From Agrobacterium cucumeris (lineage in GTDB: Bacteria > Pseudomonadota > Alphaproteobacteria > Rhizobiales > Rhizobiaceae): a stretch of 64,000 bases of DNA. The notes under the pieces are model-generated. The model was given only the letters and a program-made list of their open reading frames with translations. It was not told where the DNA came from and did not search any database. The translations under genes and the position numbers were made by a program. The DNA lies in contig NZ_CP080387.1 of NCBI RefSeq assembly GCF_030036535.1, positions 434,001-498,000 of the forward strand. Direction: 5' to 3'. Positions 1 through 8,650 of this stretch are shown piece after piece. Numbering within the stretch: the first letter of the stretch is position 1; each line of letters starts with the position of its first letter.

Positions 1-150
1 ACCGCCGGCAAGATCTGGCTGAACGAGGTGGGTTCCGCTACGCATTATCACGCCGTTTATGTTCGCCCCGCCTGGGGCAAGTCCATGAAGAAGGTTGGCC
101 GCATCGGTCTGCACGTGTTTTACCGTACCTATGGTGGCGGCTGGAGCTGA
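1..150 (+). CDS. Cell wall hydrolase, SleB family (C-terminal fragment)
   Basis: Only the last 49 residues are in the window; the reading frame enters at base 1 and stops with TGA at 148-150. The visible sequence contains ATHYHAVYVRPAW followed by a KVGRIGLHVFYR stretch. This is the typical end of the SleB/CwlJ-like cell wall hydrolase domain (Hydrolase_2), which cleaves peptidoglycan. In rhizobia such proteins are usually exported, but the N-terminus that would show a signal peptide is outside the window. The gene runs in the same direction as the atp operon 270 bases downstream, which has its own promoter. The family call rests on a short but characteristic tail. Confidence 0.72.
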   Translation, partial: TAGKIWLNEVGSATHYHAVYVRPAWGKSMKKVGRIGLHVFYRTYGGGWS

Positions 151-286
151 TACCACCGCCAATTCGTCGCATTTTGCGTGTCAAAAATGCCGATTCCCTC
201 GCGAAACATCGCCGCCAAACGGTGATTTGGCATCAAGCTATTGTTTTTCAATGATTAATTTGTGCTGAAACAAGCTGCCTCAGTGC

Positions 287-315
287 CTTGACTAGAGAAG
301 CCCCTAAAACTATGT
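287..315 (+). promoter_or_regulatory. Predicted sigma-70 promoter of the atp F0 operon
   Basis: CTTGAC at 287-292 and CTATGT at 310-315 are separated by exactly 17 bases. The rhizobial housekeeping consensus is CTTGAC-N17-CTATAT, so both hexamers and the spacing fit. The -10 lies about 105 bases upstream of the atpI start codon, in the only non-coding gap before the operon. No other element this close to consensus was seen in 151-420. Confidence 0.68.
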
Positions 316-420
316 TGCGCGCGACTTCAGAGCGGGCTGGAACAGGCTTAATCCGTCACCGTTTACAACTCCAAAGGGTTCTGGCATGGCTGGAACGGAG
401 AAAATGGGTGGGATTTTAAG

Positions 421-786
421 ATGACTGGCAACCGTGACGATAGTCTGGACGAGCGTCGCAAACGCCTTGCTGATGAGTTGGCAAAGGTGAAAGCGGAGGA
501 TGAGGCGGAAGTGAGGGCGGAGACCAACGCTGCGGAAAACCGGAAAGGTTTTGCGATGGCGGTCAAGCTCTCATCGGAGTTCATTTCGGCCATCGTGGTC
601 GGCGCTATGCTGGGTTATCTTCTGGACTATTTTGCCGGCACGACGCCGTGGGGGATGATCGTTCTTCTCCTTCTCGGTTTCTGCGCAGGCGTATTGAATG
701 TGTTGCGCTCGACGGGCGCGGTGGCCAAGCCGCCGTTGCTGGAGAAGGCGGACAGGCGAGACGAGGGTGGAAAAGACGGCGTTTAA
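421..786 (+). CDS. atpI: ATP synthase F0 assembly protein AtpI
   Basis: A 121-residue protein with a charged, lysine/glutamate-rich first 45 residues and two hydrophobic segments at about 51-70 and 76-96, the classic AtpI/Atp1 hairpin. AtpI is a non-stoichiometric membrane protein that helps assemble the c-ring and is usually the first gene of the atp operon, as here. The G-rich stretch GGTGGGA precedes the ATG at a workable distance. atpB follows after 60 bases. Identity is supported by size, topology and operon position; AtpI sequences are poorly conserved in general. Confidence 0.86.
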   Translation: MTGNRDDSLDERRKRLADELAKVKAEDEAEVRAETNAAENRKGFAMAVKLSSEFISAIVVGAMLGYLLDYFAGTTPWGMIVLLLLGFCAGVLNVLRSTGAVAKPPLLEKADRRDEGGKDGV

Positions 787-846
787 GCTGTTTTTTCTTG
801 CAGTTGAGATGCCGCCAAGCGCGGCGACAGGTAAAGAGGGCAGCCG

Positions 847-1596
847 GTGGCAAACGATCCGACCCATCAGTTCTTGGTGCAGCCGATCATTCCGATCGAA
901 ATTGGCGGCGTCGATTTTTCCTTCACCAATGCGTCGCTTTTCATGGTTGCGACCGTGGCCGCCGCTTCCGGTTTCCTTTATTTCGCAACGTCGAACCGCG
1001 GTCTGATCCCGACCCGCATGCAGTCCGTTGCGGAAATGTCCTATGAATTCATCGCCTCCATGCTGCGCGAAGGCGCCGGCAAAAAGGGCATGGTGTTCTT
1101 CCCCTTCGTCTTTTCGCTGTTCATGTTCGTGCTGACGGCAAACCTTCTCGGCATGTTCCCGTATTTCTTCACGGTCACCAGCCAGATCATCGTCACCTTC
1201 GCGCTTGCCTGCCTCGTCATCGGCACGGTCGTCGTTTACGGTTTCTACAAGCACGGTCTGCATTTCTTCGGCATCTTTGCCCCCTCGGGCGTGCCCAAGG
1301 CGCTTTTGCCGCTTGTGGCGTCGATTGAAATGATCTCGTTCCTGTCGCGTCCGATCAGCCTTTCCGTTCGTCTCTTTGCGAACATGCTGGCCGGCCACAT
1401 CACGCTCAAGGTTTTCGCAGGCTTCGTCGCCTCCATGGGCGCGCTCGGCGCGCTTGGCATCGGTGGCGCCGTTCTGCCTCTCATCATGACGGTCGCAATG
1501 ACCGCTCTCGAATTTCTCGTTGCCTTCCTGCAGGCTTATGTGTTCGCGGTACTGACTTGCATGTACCTGAACGACGCCGTGCATGGTGGTCACTGA
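847..1596 (+). CDS. atpB: ATP synthase F0 subunit a
   Basis: A 249-residue integral membrane subunit that forms the proton half-channels beside the c-ring. The conserved segment [14 protein letters not shown] is present, with the essential proton-path arginine at about residue 175. The C-terminal helices, including the [13 protein letters not shown] block, are typical of subunit a. The start is GTG at 847, preceded by AAAGAGG; no better ATG lies in frame before the conserved N-terminus. It sits between atpI and atpE in an uninterrupted F0 operon. The F1 genes are not nearby, which is normal for alphaproteobacteria. Confidence 0.96.
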   Translation: MANDPTHQFLVQPIIPIEIGGVDFSFTNASLFMVATVAAASGFLYFATSNRGLIPTRMQSVAEMSYEFIASMLREGAGKKGMVFFPFVFSLFMFVLTANLLGMFPYFFTVTSQIIVTFALACLVIGTVVVYGFYKHGLHFFGIFAPSGVPKALLPLVASIEMISFLSRPISLSVRLFANMLAGHITLKVFAGFVASMGALGALGIGGAVLPLIMTVAMTALEFLVAFLQAYVFAVLTCMYLNDAVHGGH

Positions 1597-1668
1597 GAAG
1601 TAAAGTCGCTGGCCCCGGAAACGGGCGTCAAGAATAGCCGCAACAACCAATATCTCAAGGAGTCTCAC

Positions 1669-1896
1669 ATGGAAGCGGAAGCAGCAAAGTACATCGGCGC
1701 AGGTCTCGCATGCCTCGGCATGGCTGGTACGTCCCTCGCACTCGGCCGTATCTTCGGTGATTACCTGTCCGGCGCACTGCGCAACCCCTCTGCTGCCGAC
1801 AGCCAGTTCGGCCGTCTGGTATTCGGCTTCGCCGTTACGGAAGCTCTGGGCATCTTCTCGCTGCTCGTTGCTCTCCTTCTCCTGTTCGCTGTCTGA
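1669..1896 (+). CDS. atpE: ATP synthase F0 subunit c
   Basis: A 75-residue, two-helix proteolipid that forms the rotating c-ring. The second helix contains GFAVTEALGIF with the ion-carrying carboxylate at Glu58; the loop between helices contains the polar RNP motif near residues 38-40. Length and topology are exactly those of bacterial subunit c. A strong AAGGAG ribosome binding site at 1657-1662 precedes the ATG, fitting the high copy number needed for the ring. Confidence 0.97.
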   Translation: MEAEAAKYIGAGLACLGMAGTSLALGRIFGDYLSGALRNPSAADSQFGRLVFGFAVTEALGIFSLLVALLLLFAV

Positions 1897-1975
1897 TAAC
1901 GGCATCAGGTCTGGATCACGGCCCGCAAATGGCGTGCCGTGATCCTTCGCATTTGCAGTCCCCCTGGAGGTGAGC

Positions 1976-2617
1976 ATGTTCGTGACCGAGGCTTATGCCC
2001 AGTCAGCACCGACCGTAGGTGAAACGCATACGGAAACTCCGGCCGTTGGCCAGCCGCAACCGGAAGCCACGCACACGGAAACCGGTGTAGCGCATGGTGC
2101 CGAACACGGTGCTTCCGGCGTTTTCCCGCCGTTCGACCAGTCTACTTATGCATCGCAGGTCCTTTGGCTGGCGATCACGTTTGGCCTTTTTTATCTGCTC
2201 ATGCAGAAGGTCATCGTTCCGCGCGTCGGCGGCATTCTCGAAAACCGTCACGGACGCATCGCACAGGATCTCGACGAAGCGGCACGGCTGAAAACCGAAG
2301 CTGACGCAGCCGTCGAAACCTATGAAAAAGAACTCGCGGCAGCCCGCGCCAAGGCAAGCTCGATCGGCTCCGCGGCACGTGACGCCGCCAAGGCCAAGGC
2401 TGACGCCGACCGCGCCGCCATCGAGGCAGGACTTGCTGAAAAGCTCGCCGCCGCCGAAAAGCGCATTGCCGGCATCCGGGACCAGGCTTTCGCCGATGTC
2501 GGCGCCATTGCCGAGGAAACCGCGACCGCGATCGTCGACCAGCTGGTTGGCGCCAAGGTCAAGGACACCGACGTCAAGGCCGCCATTGCCGCCGCTTCTA
2601 GCGTAAAGGGAGCCTGA
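1976..2617 (+). CDS. atpF2: ATP synthase F0 subunit b' (second b-type subunit)
   Basis: About 213 residues. After an unusual N-terminal extension of roughly 60 residues rich in Thr, Glu and His comes a single membrane segment (about residues 60-80) and then a long Ala/Lys/Glu-rich coiled coil, the peripheral-stalk design of b subunits. Photosynthetic bacteria and alphaproteobacteria carry two b-type genes, b' and b, side by side, as here. I place the start at the ATG at 1976 because TGGAGGTG at 1965-1972 is well spaced for it; the in-frame GTG at 1970 would lie inside that ribosome binding site. atpF starts one base after the stop. Confidence 0.92.
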   Translation: MFVTEAYAQSAPTVGETHTETPAVGQPQPEATHTETGVAHGAEHGASGVFPPFDQSTYASQVLWLAITFGLFYLLMQKVIVPRVGGILENRHGRIAQDLDEAARLKTEADAAVETYEKELAAARAKASSIGSAARDAAKAKADADRAAIEAGLAEKLAAAEKRIAGIRDQAFADVGAIAEETATAIVDQLVGAKVKDTDVKAAIAAASSVKGA

Positions 2618-2618
2618 C

Positions 2619-3104
2619 ATGGCATTTGATGCATCATTTTTCGCTCTTGTCGGTCTCGTCCTTTTCTTTGTCCTGATCGCCTATCTCAAGGTTCCGGGCA
2701 TGCTCTCCAAGTCTCTGGACGAACGCGCCCAGAACATTCAGGACGAGCTGGCCGAAGCCAAGCGCCTGCGGGAAGAGGCCCAGCACCTGCTGGCCGAATA
2801 TCAGCGCAAGCGCAAGGAAGCCGAAGCAGAAGCCGCCGGCATCGTTGCCGCCGCTGAACGCGAAGCCGCTGCCCTGACGGAAGAAGCCAAGCAGAAGACG
2901 GAAGAATTCGTCGCCCGCCGCACGGCTCTGTCGGAACAGAAGATCAAGCAGGCCGAAGAAGACGCCATCGGCGCCGTCCGCGCCGCCGCCGTTGACATCG
3001 CCATTGCCGCTTCCGAGAAGCTGCTGGCCGAAAAGACCACGGCTGCCGCAAAGGCCAAGCTTTTCACCGCCACGATCGGCGAAGTGAAGTCGAAGCTGAA
3101 CTGA
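2619..3104 (+). CDS. atpF: ATP synthase F0 subunit b
   Basis: A 161-residue peripheral-stalk subunit: one N-terminal membrane helix (about residues 5-24), then a continuous charged coiled coil rich in Lys/Glu/Ala. The LDERAQNIQDELAEAKRLREEA region is the hallmark start of the stalk helix. The ATG is one base after the b' stop, so translation is probably coupled to give equal b and b'. It is the last gene of the F0 operon and is followed 20 bases later by an intrinsic terminator. Confidence 0.95.
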   Translation: MAFDASFFALVGLVLFFVLIAYLKVPGMLSKSLDERAQNIQDELAEAKRLREEAQHLLAEYQRKRKEAEAEAAGIVAAAEREAAALTEEAKQKTEEFVARRTALSEQKIKQAEEDAIGAVRAAAVDIAIAASEKLLAEKTTAAAKAKLFTATIGEVKSKLN

Positions 3105-3124
3105 GATTTATCTCGGTATTGTTC

Positions 3125-3159
3125 AAAACCCCTCCGGCGCGAGCCGTGAGGGGTTTTTT
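3125..3159 (+). terminator. Rho-independent terminator of the atp operon
   Basis: AAAACCCCTC at 3125-3134 pairs with GAGGGGTTTT starting at 3148, leaving a 13-base loop and ending in a run of six T. The flanking A and T runs make it usable in both directions. It closes the atpI-B-E-F'-F operon. Confidence 0.85.
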
Positions 3160-3446
3160 CGTCTGGGCCCCAGGGATTGGTTAGAAATATGGCACCGACA
3201 GGCCTGTCGAAATGCTGTTCTTTTAGTGGGCCACCCATACAAACGGTCAGCTTGCGGGGGGCAGGTTAAAGGGACGGGTATTGGCAAACTTTGGGGTTTG
3301 GCTTTCTGGACCCTAAATATTCGATGGCGCGTCCGCGTTCACCAGCAACGATTATTGCCGCAGCAGCAGATTTCCCTATTCTACGGAGCAAGCGACTAGG
3401 TCGCGATGCTGAGACAGCCTCATGAAGCTCCGCAGGACATAGCCAA
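3160..3446. other. AT-richer gap before the kinase-like gene, no gene seen
   Basis: The stretch between the atp terminator and the phosphotransferase-like gene shows no convincing reading frame in any frame and no clear promoter. Its base composition is visibly less GC-rich than the core genes on either side, and this continues through the next gene, so it probably belongs to the same insertion. Confidence 0.5.
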
Positions 3447-4430
3447 ATGATCGACTTTTATCCGCTGTATTCTACCCCACAGAGTGAAGCGATCGAAGAT
3501 TTTATCAATCGGCACTACGAACTAAAACAACCTGTATCCTGTAAGCTGCTTCAGCGTGGATTTAACGACGTTTATCTCGTCACCGTGAACGACAGCGAGC
3601 GTTATGTGTTTCGGCTTTCCCACCGTCGTTCCCGTGGCGCAGCCGACGTCAAAAGCGAAACTGCATTTCTGTCCCATCTCTCGAAATCAGGAGTTCCAGT
3701 TGCCGGGCCAGTTCCGACACGTGAAGGCGCTTTCTTCGTTCGAGGCCAGGCGCTGGAAGGTGCGCGCGAGGGCGTACTTTTTAACGCGCTTGGTGGGCGT
3801 GAAGTGCATGCCGCTGATGCTGGCGATGCCCGGGCTAATGGAAAGACCCTTGCTCTTGTGCACAACGCCGCAGAGACATTTTCCATTGGCGAAACGTTAT
3901 ATCGGCTTGATCTCGAACATTTGTTGCATCGGCCTCTCGCACGAATACGCGACAGCGGAATTGTGGATGATGCGCAGGTTCTCGTTGATCTTCAAGACAT
4001 CGCCAAGCGCGCAGCAACGGCGATCGAAGCGGCCGGTGATCTGACTTGGACATATTGTCATGGAGATTGTCACGGTTTCAATTCGCGTATCAATGAGGCT
4101 GGTGAAGCTGTATTCTTCGACTTTGATGATGGAGGTCCGGGGTATCTCGCTTATGATCTCGCTGTCTTCCTCTGGGCTCAAATCTCCTTTGGCCGGGAAC
4201 AGATTACCGTCTGGCACGCCTTCGTGGATGGGTATCGGGCAATTCGGCCGATATCGCCTGACGACTTCGAAGCGGCGCTGAGGTTTGTGACGGTTCGTCA
4301 CCTATGGCTTATGGGTGAACACGCAAGCCGAACCCACGAATGGGGAAGCAACTCTGTCGAATGGATTCCGAGGCAGGTTAATTTTCTCACCAAGTGGGAG
4401 ATCGATCGATTTTCCGATCGTCTGTTCTGA
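3447..4430 (+). CDS. Aminoglycoside phosphotransferase/choline kinase-family protein
   Basis: A 327-residue protein with the kinase-like APH fold. The nucleotide lobe starts near residue 35. The catalytic loop reads TYCHGDCHGFN (Brenner-type HGDxHxxN) and is followed by VFFDFDDGGPGYLAYDLA, containing the metal-binding Asp that opens the DFG-like loop. APH-fold enzymes phosphorylate antibiotics, choline, homoserine or sugars, so the substrate cannot be told from sequence. It stands alone between the atp operon and rnhB. Its codon use and base composition are AT-richer than the neighbours, and it uses codons such as TTA and ATA that are rare elsewhere in the window. This suggests acquisition by transfer. 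There is no evidence that it confers resistance. Confidence 0.8.
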   Translation: MIDFYPLYSTPQSEAIEDFINRHYELKQPVSCKLLQRGFNDVYLVTVNDSERYVFRLSHRRSRGAADVKSETAFLSHLSKSGVPVAGPVPTREGAFFVRGQALEGAREGVLFNALGGREVHAADAGDARANGKTLALVHNAAETFSIGETLYRLDLEHLLHRPLARIRDSGIVDDAQVLVDLQDIAKRAATAIEAAGDLTWTYCHGDCHGFNSRINEAGEAVFFDFDDGGPGYLAYDLAVFLWAQISFGREQITVWHAFVDGYRAIRPISPDDFEAALRFVTVRHLWLMGEHASRTHEWGSNSVEWIPRQVNFLTKWEIDRFSDRLF

Positions 4431-4602
4431 GGCTGACGCCAGCACGCCATGCTGAAAAGACTGGCCGCTCTCTGTTTCAGACAAAGTGGCGTCCTGACTT
4501 GCACCCGCTTCCGGATTTTATCCGTGTCGATGTATTTTGCATTGCGAAGGTGCTGATCGAACAAATTTATCTGAATCACGAGTTGCGTCCGTCGCGCCAC
4601 GA

Positions 4603-5256
4603 TCAATCCCGCTTTAGCGGCCTGAAACTCATCCTGTGCAGCGGGCAGGGGCCATGGCTTTCGATAGCGCGCAGATGGGCCGGTGTGCCGTAACCGGCAT
4701 GGCCCTCAAAGCCATAGGACGAATGCACCACACCGGCGCGCTCCATCATTCGGTCACGGGTCACCTTGGCGATGATTGAGGCGGCGGCGATGGAGAGGGA
4801 GCGGGAATCACCCTTGATGACGGCTTTGGCCTCGCAGGCAATGCCGGGCGGCCTGTCGCGGCCGTCGGCCAGCACGAGAGCAGGGGAGATTTCGAGACCG
4901 AGCACGGCCCGGCGCATGGCGTCGAGGCTGGCGCGCAGGATATTCATGCTGTCGATCAGGCCGGGGCCGGAGGAGGCGACCGATACGATGGATGTTTCCA
5001 TGATCTGGACGAAGAGGCTTTCCCGTTTCAGCTTCGTCAGCTTCTTGGAATCGTCCATACCCTCAGGAATATTGTCCGGATCGAGGATGACGGCTGCCGC
5101 AACCACAGGGCCGGCGAGCGGCCCGCGGCCTGCCTCATCCGTACCCGCCACGGGCCAGAGTCCCTTCTTTTTTGCCTCAAGTTCGAAGGAGAAATCCGGG
5201 CCGGTATCGGCGAGATCGAAGAGGACAGGAGAATCGGGTGGTGCGCGGCGTTTCAT
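4603..5256 (-). CDS. rnhB: Ribonuclease HII
   Basis: A 217-residue endonuclease that cuts the RNA strand of RNA-DNA hybrids and removes misincorporated ribonucleotides. Active-site acidic residues are visible as [13 protein letters not shown] (Asp40, Glu41), VLADGRD (Asp131) and AKVTRDRMM (Asp168). The C-terminus ends in [10 protein letters not shown] as usual. I chose the ATG at 5256; an in-frame TTG at 5292 would add 12 residues that are not typical. RNase HI (rnhA) is also in this window at 59.1 kb. Confidence 0.94.
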   Translation of the reverse strand: MKRRAPPDSPVLFDLADTGPDFSFELEAKKKGLWPVAGTDEAGRGPLAGPVVAAAVILDPDNIPEGMDDSKKLTKLKRESLFVQIMETSIVSVASSGPGLIDSMNILRASLDAMRRAVLGLEISPALVLADGRDRPPGIACEAKAVIKGDSRSLSIAAASIIAKVTRDRMMERAGVVHSSYGFEGHAGYGTPAHLRAIESHGPCPLHRMSFRPLKRD

Positions 5257-5594
5257 GCGGCGAAACTTGCACACACACCCGATCTCCTGCAAGCCCCCGG
5301 AGGCGGGCGATGACAGGCAGGGTGAGCCGGGTCGAGGGGGCGTGGCTCACTATGCCCTTCAGGTCATCATGACCTTTGATCCTCCAACGGGGCGGCGGAG
5401 GAAAAACGATCGCACGCGAGGCGGCGGTTCCGGGGGGCAATGTCCGGCTGGCCAGGGAAAACCCGCCGGGCATTTCGTGGGGAGCGTGGCCGCCCGAAGG
5501 GAAGAGGCCAGCGCTCCTTGTCGTGTTCCATCTGATATCGTCGCACCCGCTGTGTGATGCTTCGATCAGGCAGGATATTTTCAGCGTCTGTTTT
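5257..5594. other. Non-coding gap between rnhB and radical SAM gene
   Basis: Open frames here do not resemble proteins and run into neighbouring genes out of frame. No terminator hairpin or clear promoter was recognised. The gap presumably holds the rnhB promoter, since rnhB reads away from it. Confidence 0.4.
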
Positions 5595-6752
5595 TTAAAG
5601 CAGCGACAATTGGACCCCTGCGCCGCCCGGCGGCACGAAGAGATCGTCGCGCAGATGAATGCCGCGACGGATGAGGCCAAGCCGTTTCGTTGCCATTTCG
5701 AAACGCCTGCCAATTTGCCAGGCGTAAGGGCCGGCGCCCTTCATGCGTTTCCCGAACTCCGCATCATAATCCTTGCCGTCGCGCATGGAGCGCACCAGTG
5801 ACATGACGTGACGATAGCGGTCCGGATAGTTGCGTAGCAGCCAGTCGCGGAAGAGCGGGCTCACCTCCAGCGGTAGGCGCAGCAGCACGTAAGATGCCTC
5901 GCTCGCACCGGCGGCCTTGCCGGCTTCCAGAATGCGTTCGATCTCATGATCGTTGAGTGCCGGAATGACGGGTGCCATCATCACGGCAACCGGAATGCCC
6001 GCCTCCGTCAGCGCCTTGACCGCTTCCAGCCGCTTCTCCGGGGTGGCGGCGCGTGGCTCCATGTTGCGCGAGAGCTTGCGATCCAGCGTCGTCACGGAAA
6101 TGCCGACCTTGGCGAGACCCTTTTTGGCCATGGGGGCCAGAATGTCGATATCCCGCTTGATCAGCGCCGATTTGGTGACGATGGCGACGGGATGGTCGGC
6201 CTTGGCCAGCACTTCCAGTATCTGCCGCATGATGCGCCATTCACGCTCGATTGGCTGATAAGGATCGGTATTGGTGCCGATGGCGATCACCCGCGGCTTG
6301 TAGCCCGGTTTTGCCAGTTCTCTTTCCAGAAGTTTCGCCGCATCCGGCTTGGCAAACAGCTTCGATTCGAAATCCAGCCCGGCCGAAAGACCCATATAGC
6401 TGTGCGTAGGCCTTGCGAAACAATAGATGCAGCCATGTTCGCAGCCGCGATAGGGGTTGATGGAACGGTCGAACGGGATATCGGGCGATTCGTTGCGGGT
6501 GATGATGCTGCGCGGCTTTTCCACCTGCACCTCGGTGCGGAATTCGGGCATGTCTTCGAGTGTCTGCCAGCCATCGTCGAAAACTTCGCGCTGCAGGGCC
6601 TCGAAGCGTCCATCCGGATTGATCCCGGCGCCACGGCCACGACGACGGTCGATCTCGATCCGCAGGCCCGATGCATCGGCCAGCGCATTGGCAATATCTG
6701 GCATATGGCTCGGCTGGAAGGCAGCCTGCCCCGAAAGCGTATGGTTTCTCAT
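5595..6752 (-). CDS. PA0069-type radical SAM protein (SplB-like)
   Basis: A 385-residue protein with the radical SAM cysteine motif CEHGCIYC (Cys104, Cys108, Cys111), followed by FARPTHSYMGLSAGLDFE, the signature of the PA0069/SplB-related subfamily. Members bind a 4Fe-4S cluster and cleave S-adenosylmethionine, but the substrate of this subfamily is unknown to me. The TIM-barrel elements GTNTDPYQPIE and VTKSALIKRDID are clear. It is transcribed in the same direction as rnhB but 338 bases upstream, so a shared transcript is possible but unproven. No DNA photolyase or spore gene is nearby to suggest photoproduct repair. Confidence 0.88.
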   Translation of the reverse strand: MRNHTLSGQAAFQPSHMPDIANALADASGLRIEIDRRRGRGAGINPDGRFEALQREVFDDGWQTLEDMPEFRTEVQVEKPRSIITRNESPDIPFDRSINPYRGCEHGCIYCFARPTHSYMGLSAGLDFESKLFAKPDAAKLLERELAKPGYKPRVIAIGTNTDPYQPIEREWRIMRQILEVLAKADHPVAIVTKSALIKRDIDILAPMAKKGLAKVGISVTTLDRKLSRNMEPRAATPEKRLEAVKALTEAGIPVAVMMAPVIPALNDHEIERILEAGKAAGASEASYVLLRLPLEVSPLFRDWLLRNYPDRYRHVMSLVRSMRDGKDYDAEFGKRMKGAGPYAWQIGRRFEMATKRLGLIRRGIHLRDDLFVPPGGAGVQLSLL

Positions 6753-7038
6753 CTGGATGCTCCCGGGCGCCGCGCGCCTGAAGGCCCGCCAAACACCCTA
6801 AACCGTTTCCGTTCGAACAGGCTTTCATCACCTCTTCGATGATTAAATTCCTAACGCAAAAATGAGAACAATACAAGAACAAAAATGCAGAACCAATATT
6901 TGTCCACATCCCGGCAGGGAAAGGTTGGGGGAGTTATTTCGCCGCGGGGCGGGGGGTGCCGATCCGCACCGGGAATGGCGGATTTTACCACGATGGGAAT
7001 AGTGGCAATTAATTGTGCGATGCGTTAGAGCTATGCAT

Positions 7039-7557
7039 ATGTTGACAGTCATAATGGAATGCCGGGATCAGGAACCGGAGCTGGCGCATACCTTGTCTGC
7101 GCTTGTAACCGGTGCCGTGGAAGGGCTTGTAAGCGACGTGGTGATCCTCGATCACGGCTCGCGCGATGGATCGTCGCGTGTCGCCGATGCCGCCGGTTGC
7201 CGCTTTTATGGGCAATGGGACATTGAAGATGTCATGCGCTCTGCGCGCGGACAGTGGATATTGCTGGTGGAGCCAGGTGCGCGGCCGCAAAGCGGCTGGA
7301 TTGAGGAAATACTGGAATATGTGACGGTATGTGCGGAGCCGGCGCGTTTTTCGCCCTCCCGTTACCACAAGCGCCCATTCTTCAGCCGAATCATGCGTCG
7401 TCCGCCGCCGCTGGAACATGGCTATCTGATGCCTAAGAAACATGCGGTGGCGATTGCGAAATCCGGCATGGGCCTGACGCAGTTCGTCCATGCGCAAAAG
7501 CCGCGTCGCCTGAATGCGGAACTGCTTCCTGCCTGGACCGCCCGGCCGTCGGGCTAA
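7039..7557 (+). CDS. Short glycosyltransferase family 2-like protein
   Basis: About 172 residues starting MLTVIMECRDQEPEL. The first 70 residues have the GT2 nucleotide-binding pattern, a beta strand LTVIMEC followed by VVILDHGSRDGSSRVADAAGC. The acceptor half of a full GT2 enzyme is missing, so it is shorter than active family members (usually over 230 residues). No DxD motif is obvious. It may be a conserved rhizobial protein that has lost catalysis. The start is ambiguous: ATG at 7033 or 7039, or GTG at 7015; I prefer 7039, which begins the conserved strand. It is a single-gene unit. Confidence 0.6.
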   Translation: MLTVIMECRDQEPELAHTLSALVTGAVEGLVSDVVILDHGSRDGSSRVADAAGCRFYGQWDIEDVMRSARGQWILLVEPGARPQSGWIEEILEYVTVCAEPARFSPSRYHKRPFFSRIMRRPPPLEHGYLMPKKHAVAIAKSGMGLTQFVHAQKPRRLNAELLPAWTARPSG

Positions 7558-7717
7558 CCCGCAATCCTGAAGCTGCTGGAAGAGTTATTCTGAAAAATTG
7601 AAGATTGAAACGGGCAGAAATGCCGGGGAGACACCCGATTCTGTCCCTGAATAAGACTGGACTCGACTTCTGCATGAATAAATGCAACCTATACATGTTT
7701 TGTAGGGGGAGGGTTGC

Positions 7718-8578
7718 ATGTCATACGGATTTTTCAGGTCGAATTCTTCCAGGATGCACGCTGTTTTCTGCGCTGCCACACTATTGGCGCTGCCAACGAC
7801 TGCCTTGTCTCAGGCCCTGTGTGGAACCGGAGGTGTCGTTTTTTCCACAAAGGAACTCAAGGTCGATGCCGATGGGGCGCCCAACTCTTATCTCGTGAAT
7901 GGCGAGGGGCTGTCCTATACCTGCGATGGGCTGACTGCTGTCGGTTCAACGCCCGATACGGACCCTAGGGGATGGCAAAAAAAATGCCAGAATGCCTGGA
8001 AGAAAGCCGTTGCCACGGGTGATTATTCGAAGGTCAGGATATTTGGCTTTTCAAAGGATGATAACAATAAGCCGATAATTCAAAAGGCTGGCGATCCCTT
8101 GCCCGGCAAGGCTTTTATCACCGAAACATCTGTTTCGGTTCCCGATGGACCGGCGGGAACACAGAGGCATTGGGTCGATGCCACCGAAATTCCCTATGTT
8201 GTTTTGTCCAGCAGCTTCGTGAAGAAATATGGCGTGAAGGACGGTGATATCGCCGTGGTCTATCGCCCGGCGACCAAGCGCTTCGCTTACGGGGTTTATG
8301 GTGATGGCGGCAAGCTCGGTGAGGCTTCCGTGCGCTTCCACCAGGATATCGGCAACAATCCGCTGGTGAACAAGGGGGGCGTTCTGAGAGCGAAATCGGG
8401 CATTGCCGACCAACGCAAGAATAAAGATCCAATCCCGGTTATCACGGTGGTGTTTCCCGGAAAGACGTCCCATCCGACCGTTGACGCCCAAAAATGGCGG
8501 GCTGAAATTGCGGCAATGGGAAAAACGCATTTCGACAATTGGGGCGGCCTTCAGAAATTGATCGAATGCGCCCGTTAG
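7718..8578 (+). CDS. Secreted glycoside hydrolase family 75 (chitosanase-like) protein
   Basis: A 286-residue protein with an N-terminal export signal (hydrophobic segment about residues 14-30, cleavage near ALSQA). The rest resembles GH75 chitosanases: an early KVDADGAPNSY segment, then PYVVLSSSFVKKYGVKDGDIAVV, and AYGVYGDGGKLGEASVRFHQDIG, where GH75 enzymes carry their acidic catalytic residues. GH75 enzymes hydrolyse chitosan and are best known from fungi. A strong GGGGGAGGG ribosome binding site lies at 7705-7713. It stands alone with no chitin-use genes nearby, and its coding sequence is less GC-rich than the core genes. GH75 is my best family call from motifs; the substrate is not certain. 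Confidence 0.68.
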   Translation: MSYGFFRSNSSRMHAVFCAATLLALPTTALSQALCGTGGVVFSTKELKVDADGAPNSYLVNGEGLSYTCDGLTAVGSTPDTDPRGWQKKCQNAWKKAVATGDYSKVRIFGFSKDDNNKPIIQKAGDPLPGKAFITETSVSVPDGPAGTQRHWVDATEIPYVVLSSSFVKKYGVKDGDIAVVYRPATKRFAYGVYGDGGKLGEASVRFHQDIGNNPLVNKGGVLRAKSGIADQRKNKDPIPVITVVFPGKTSHPTVDAQKWRAEIAAMGKTHFDNWGGLQKLIECAR

Positions 8579-8650
8579 TTTGAGCCGGCCCTGTCTTGAC
8601 GCAAAGGGGGCGGCCAACAGCCGCCCGCAACAGTCTTCCCAATCACCCAC

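Noticed and set aside
571..1977. A 468-residue open frame on the minus strand across the atp genes
   Set aside because: It mirrors genuine atpI, atpB and atpE on the other strand and has low-complexity, His/Arg/Glu-rich composition typical of antisense frames in GC-rich DNA.
3447..4430. Antibiotic resistance gene
   Set aside because: The APH fold is clear, but the family includes many housekeeping kinases, and thrB in this window has the same fold. Sequence alone does not support a resistance call.
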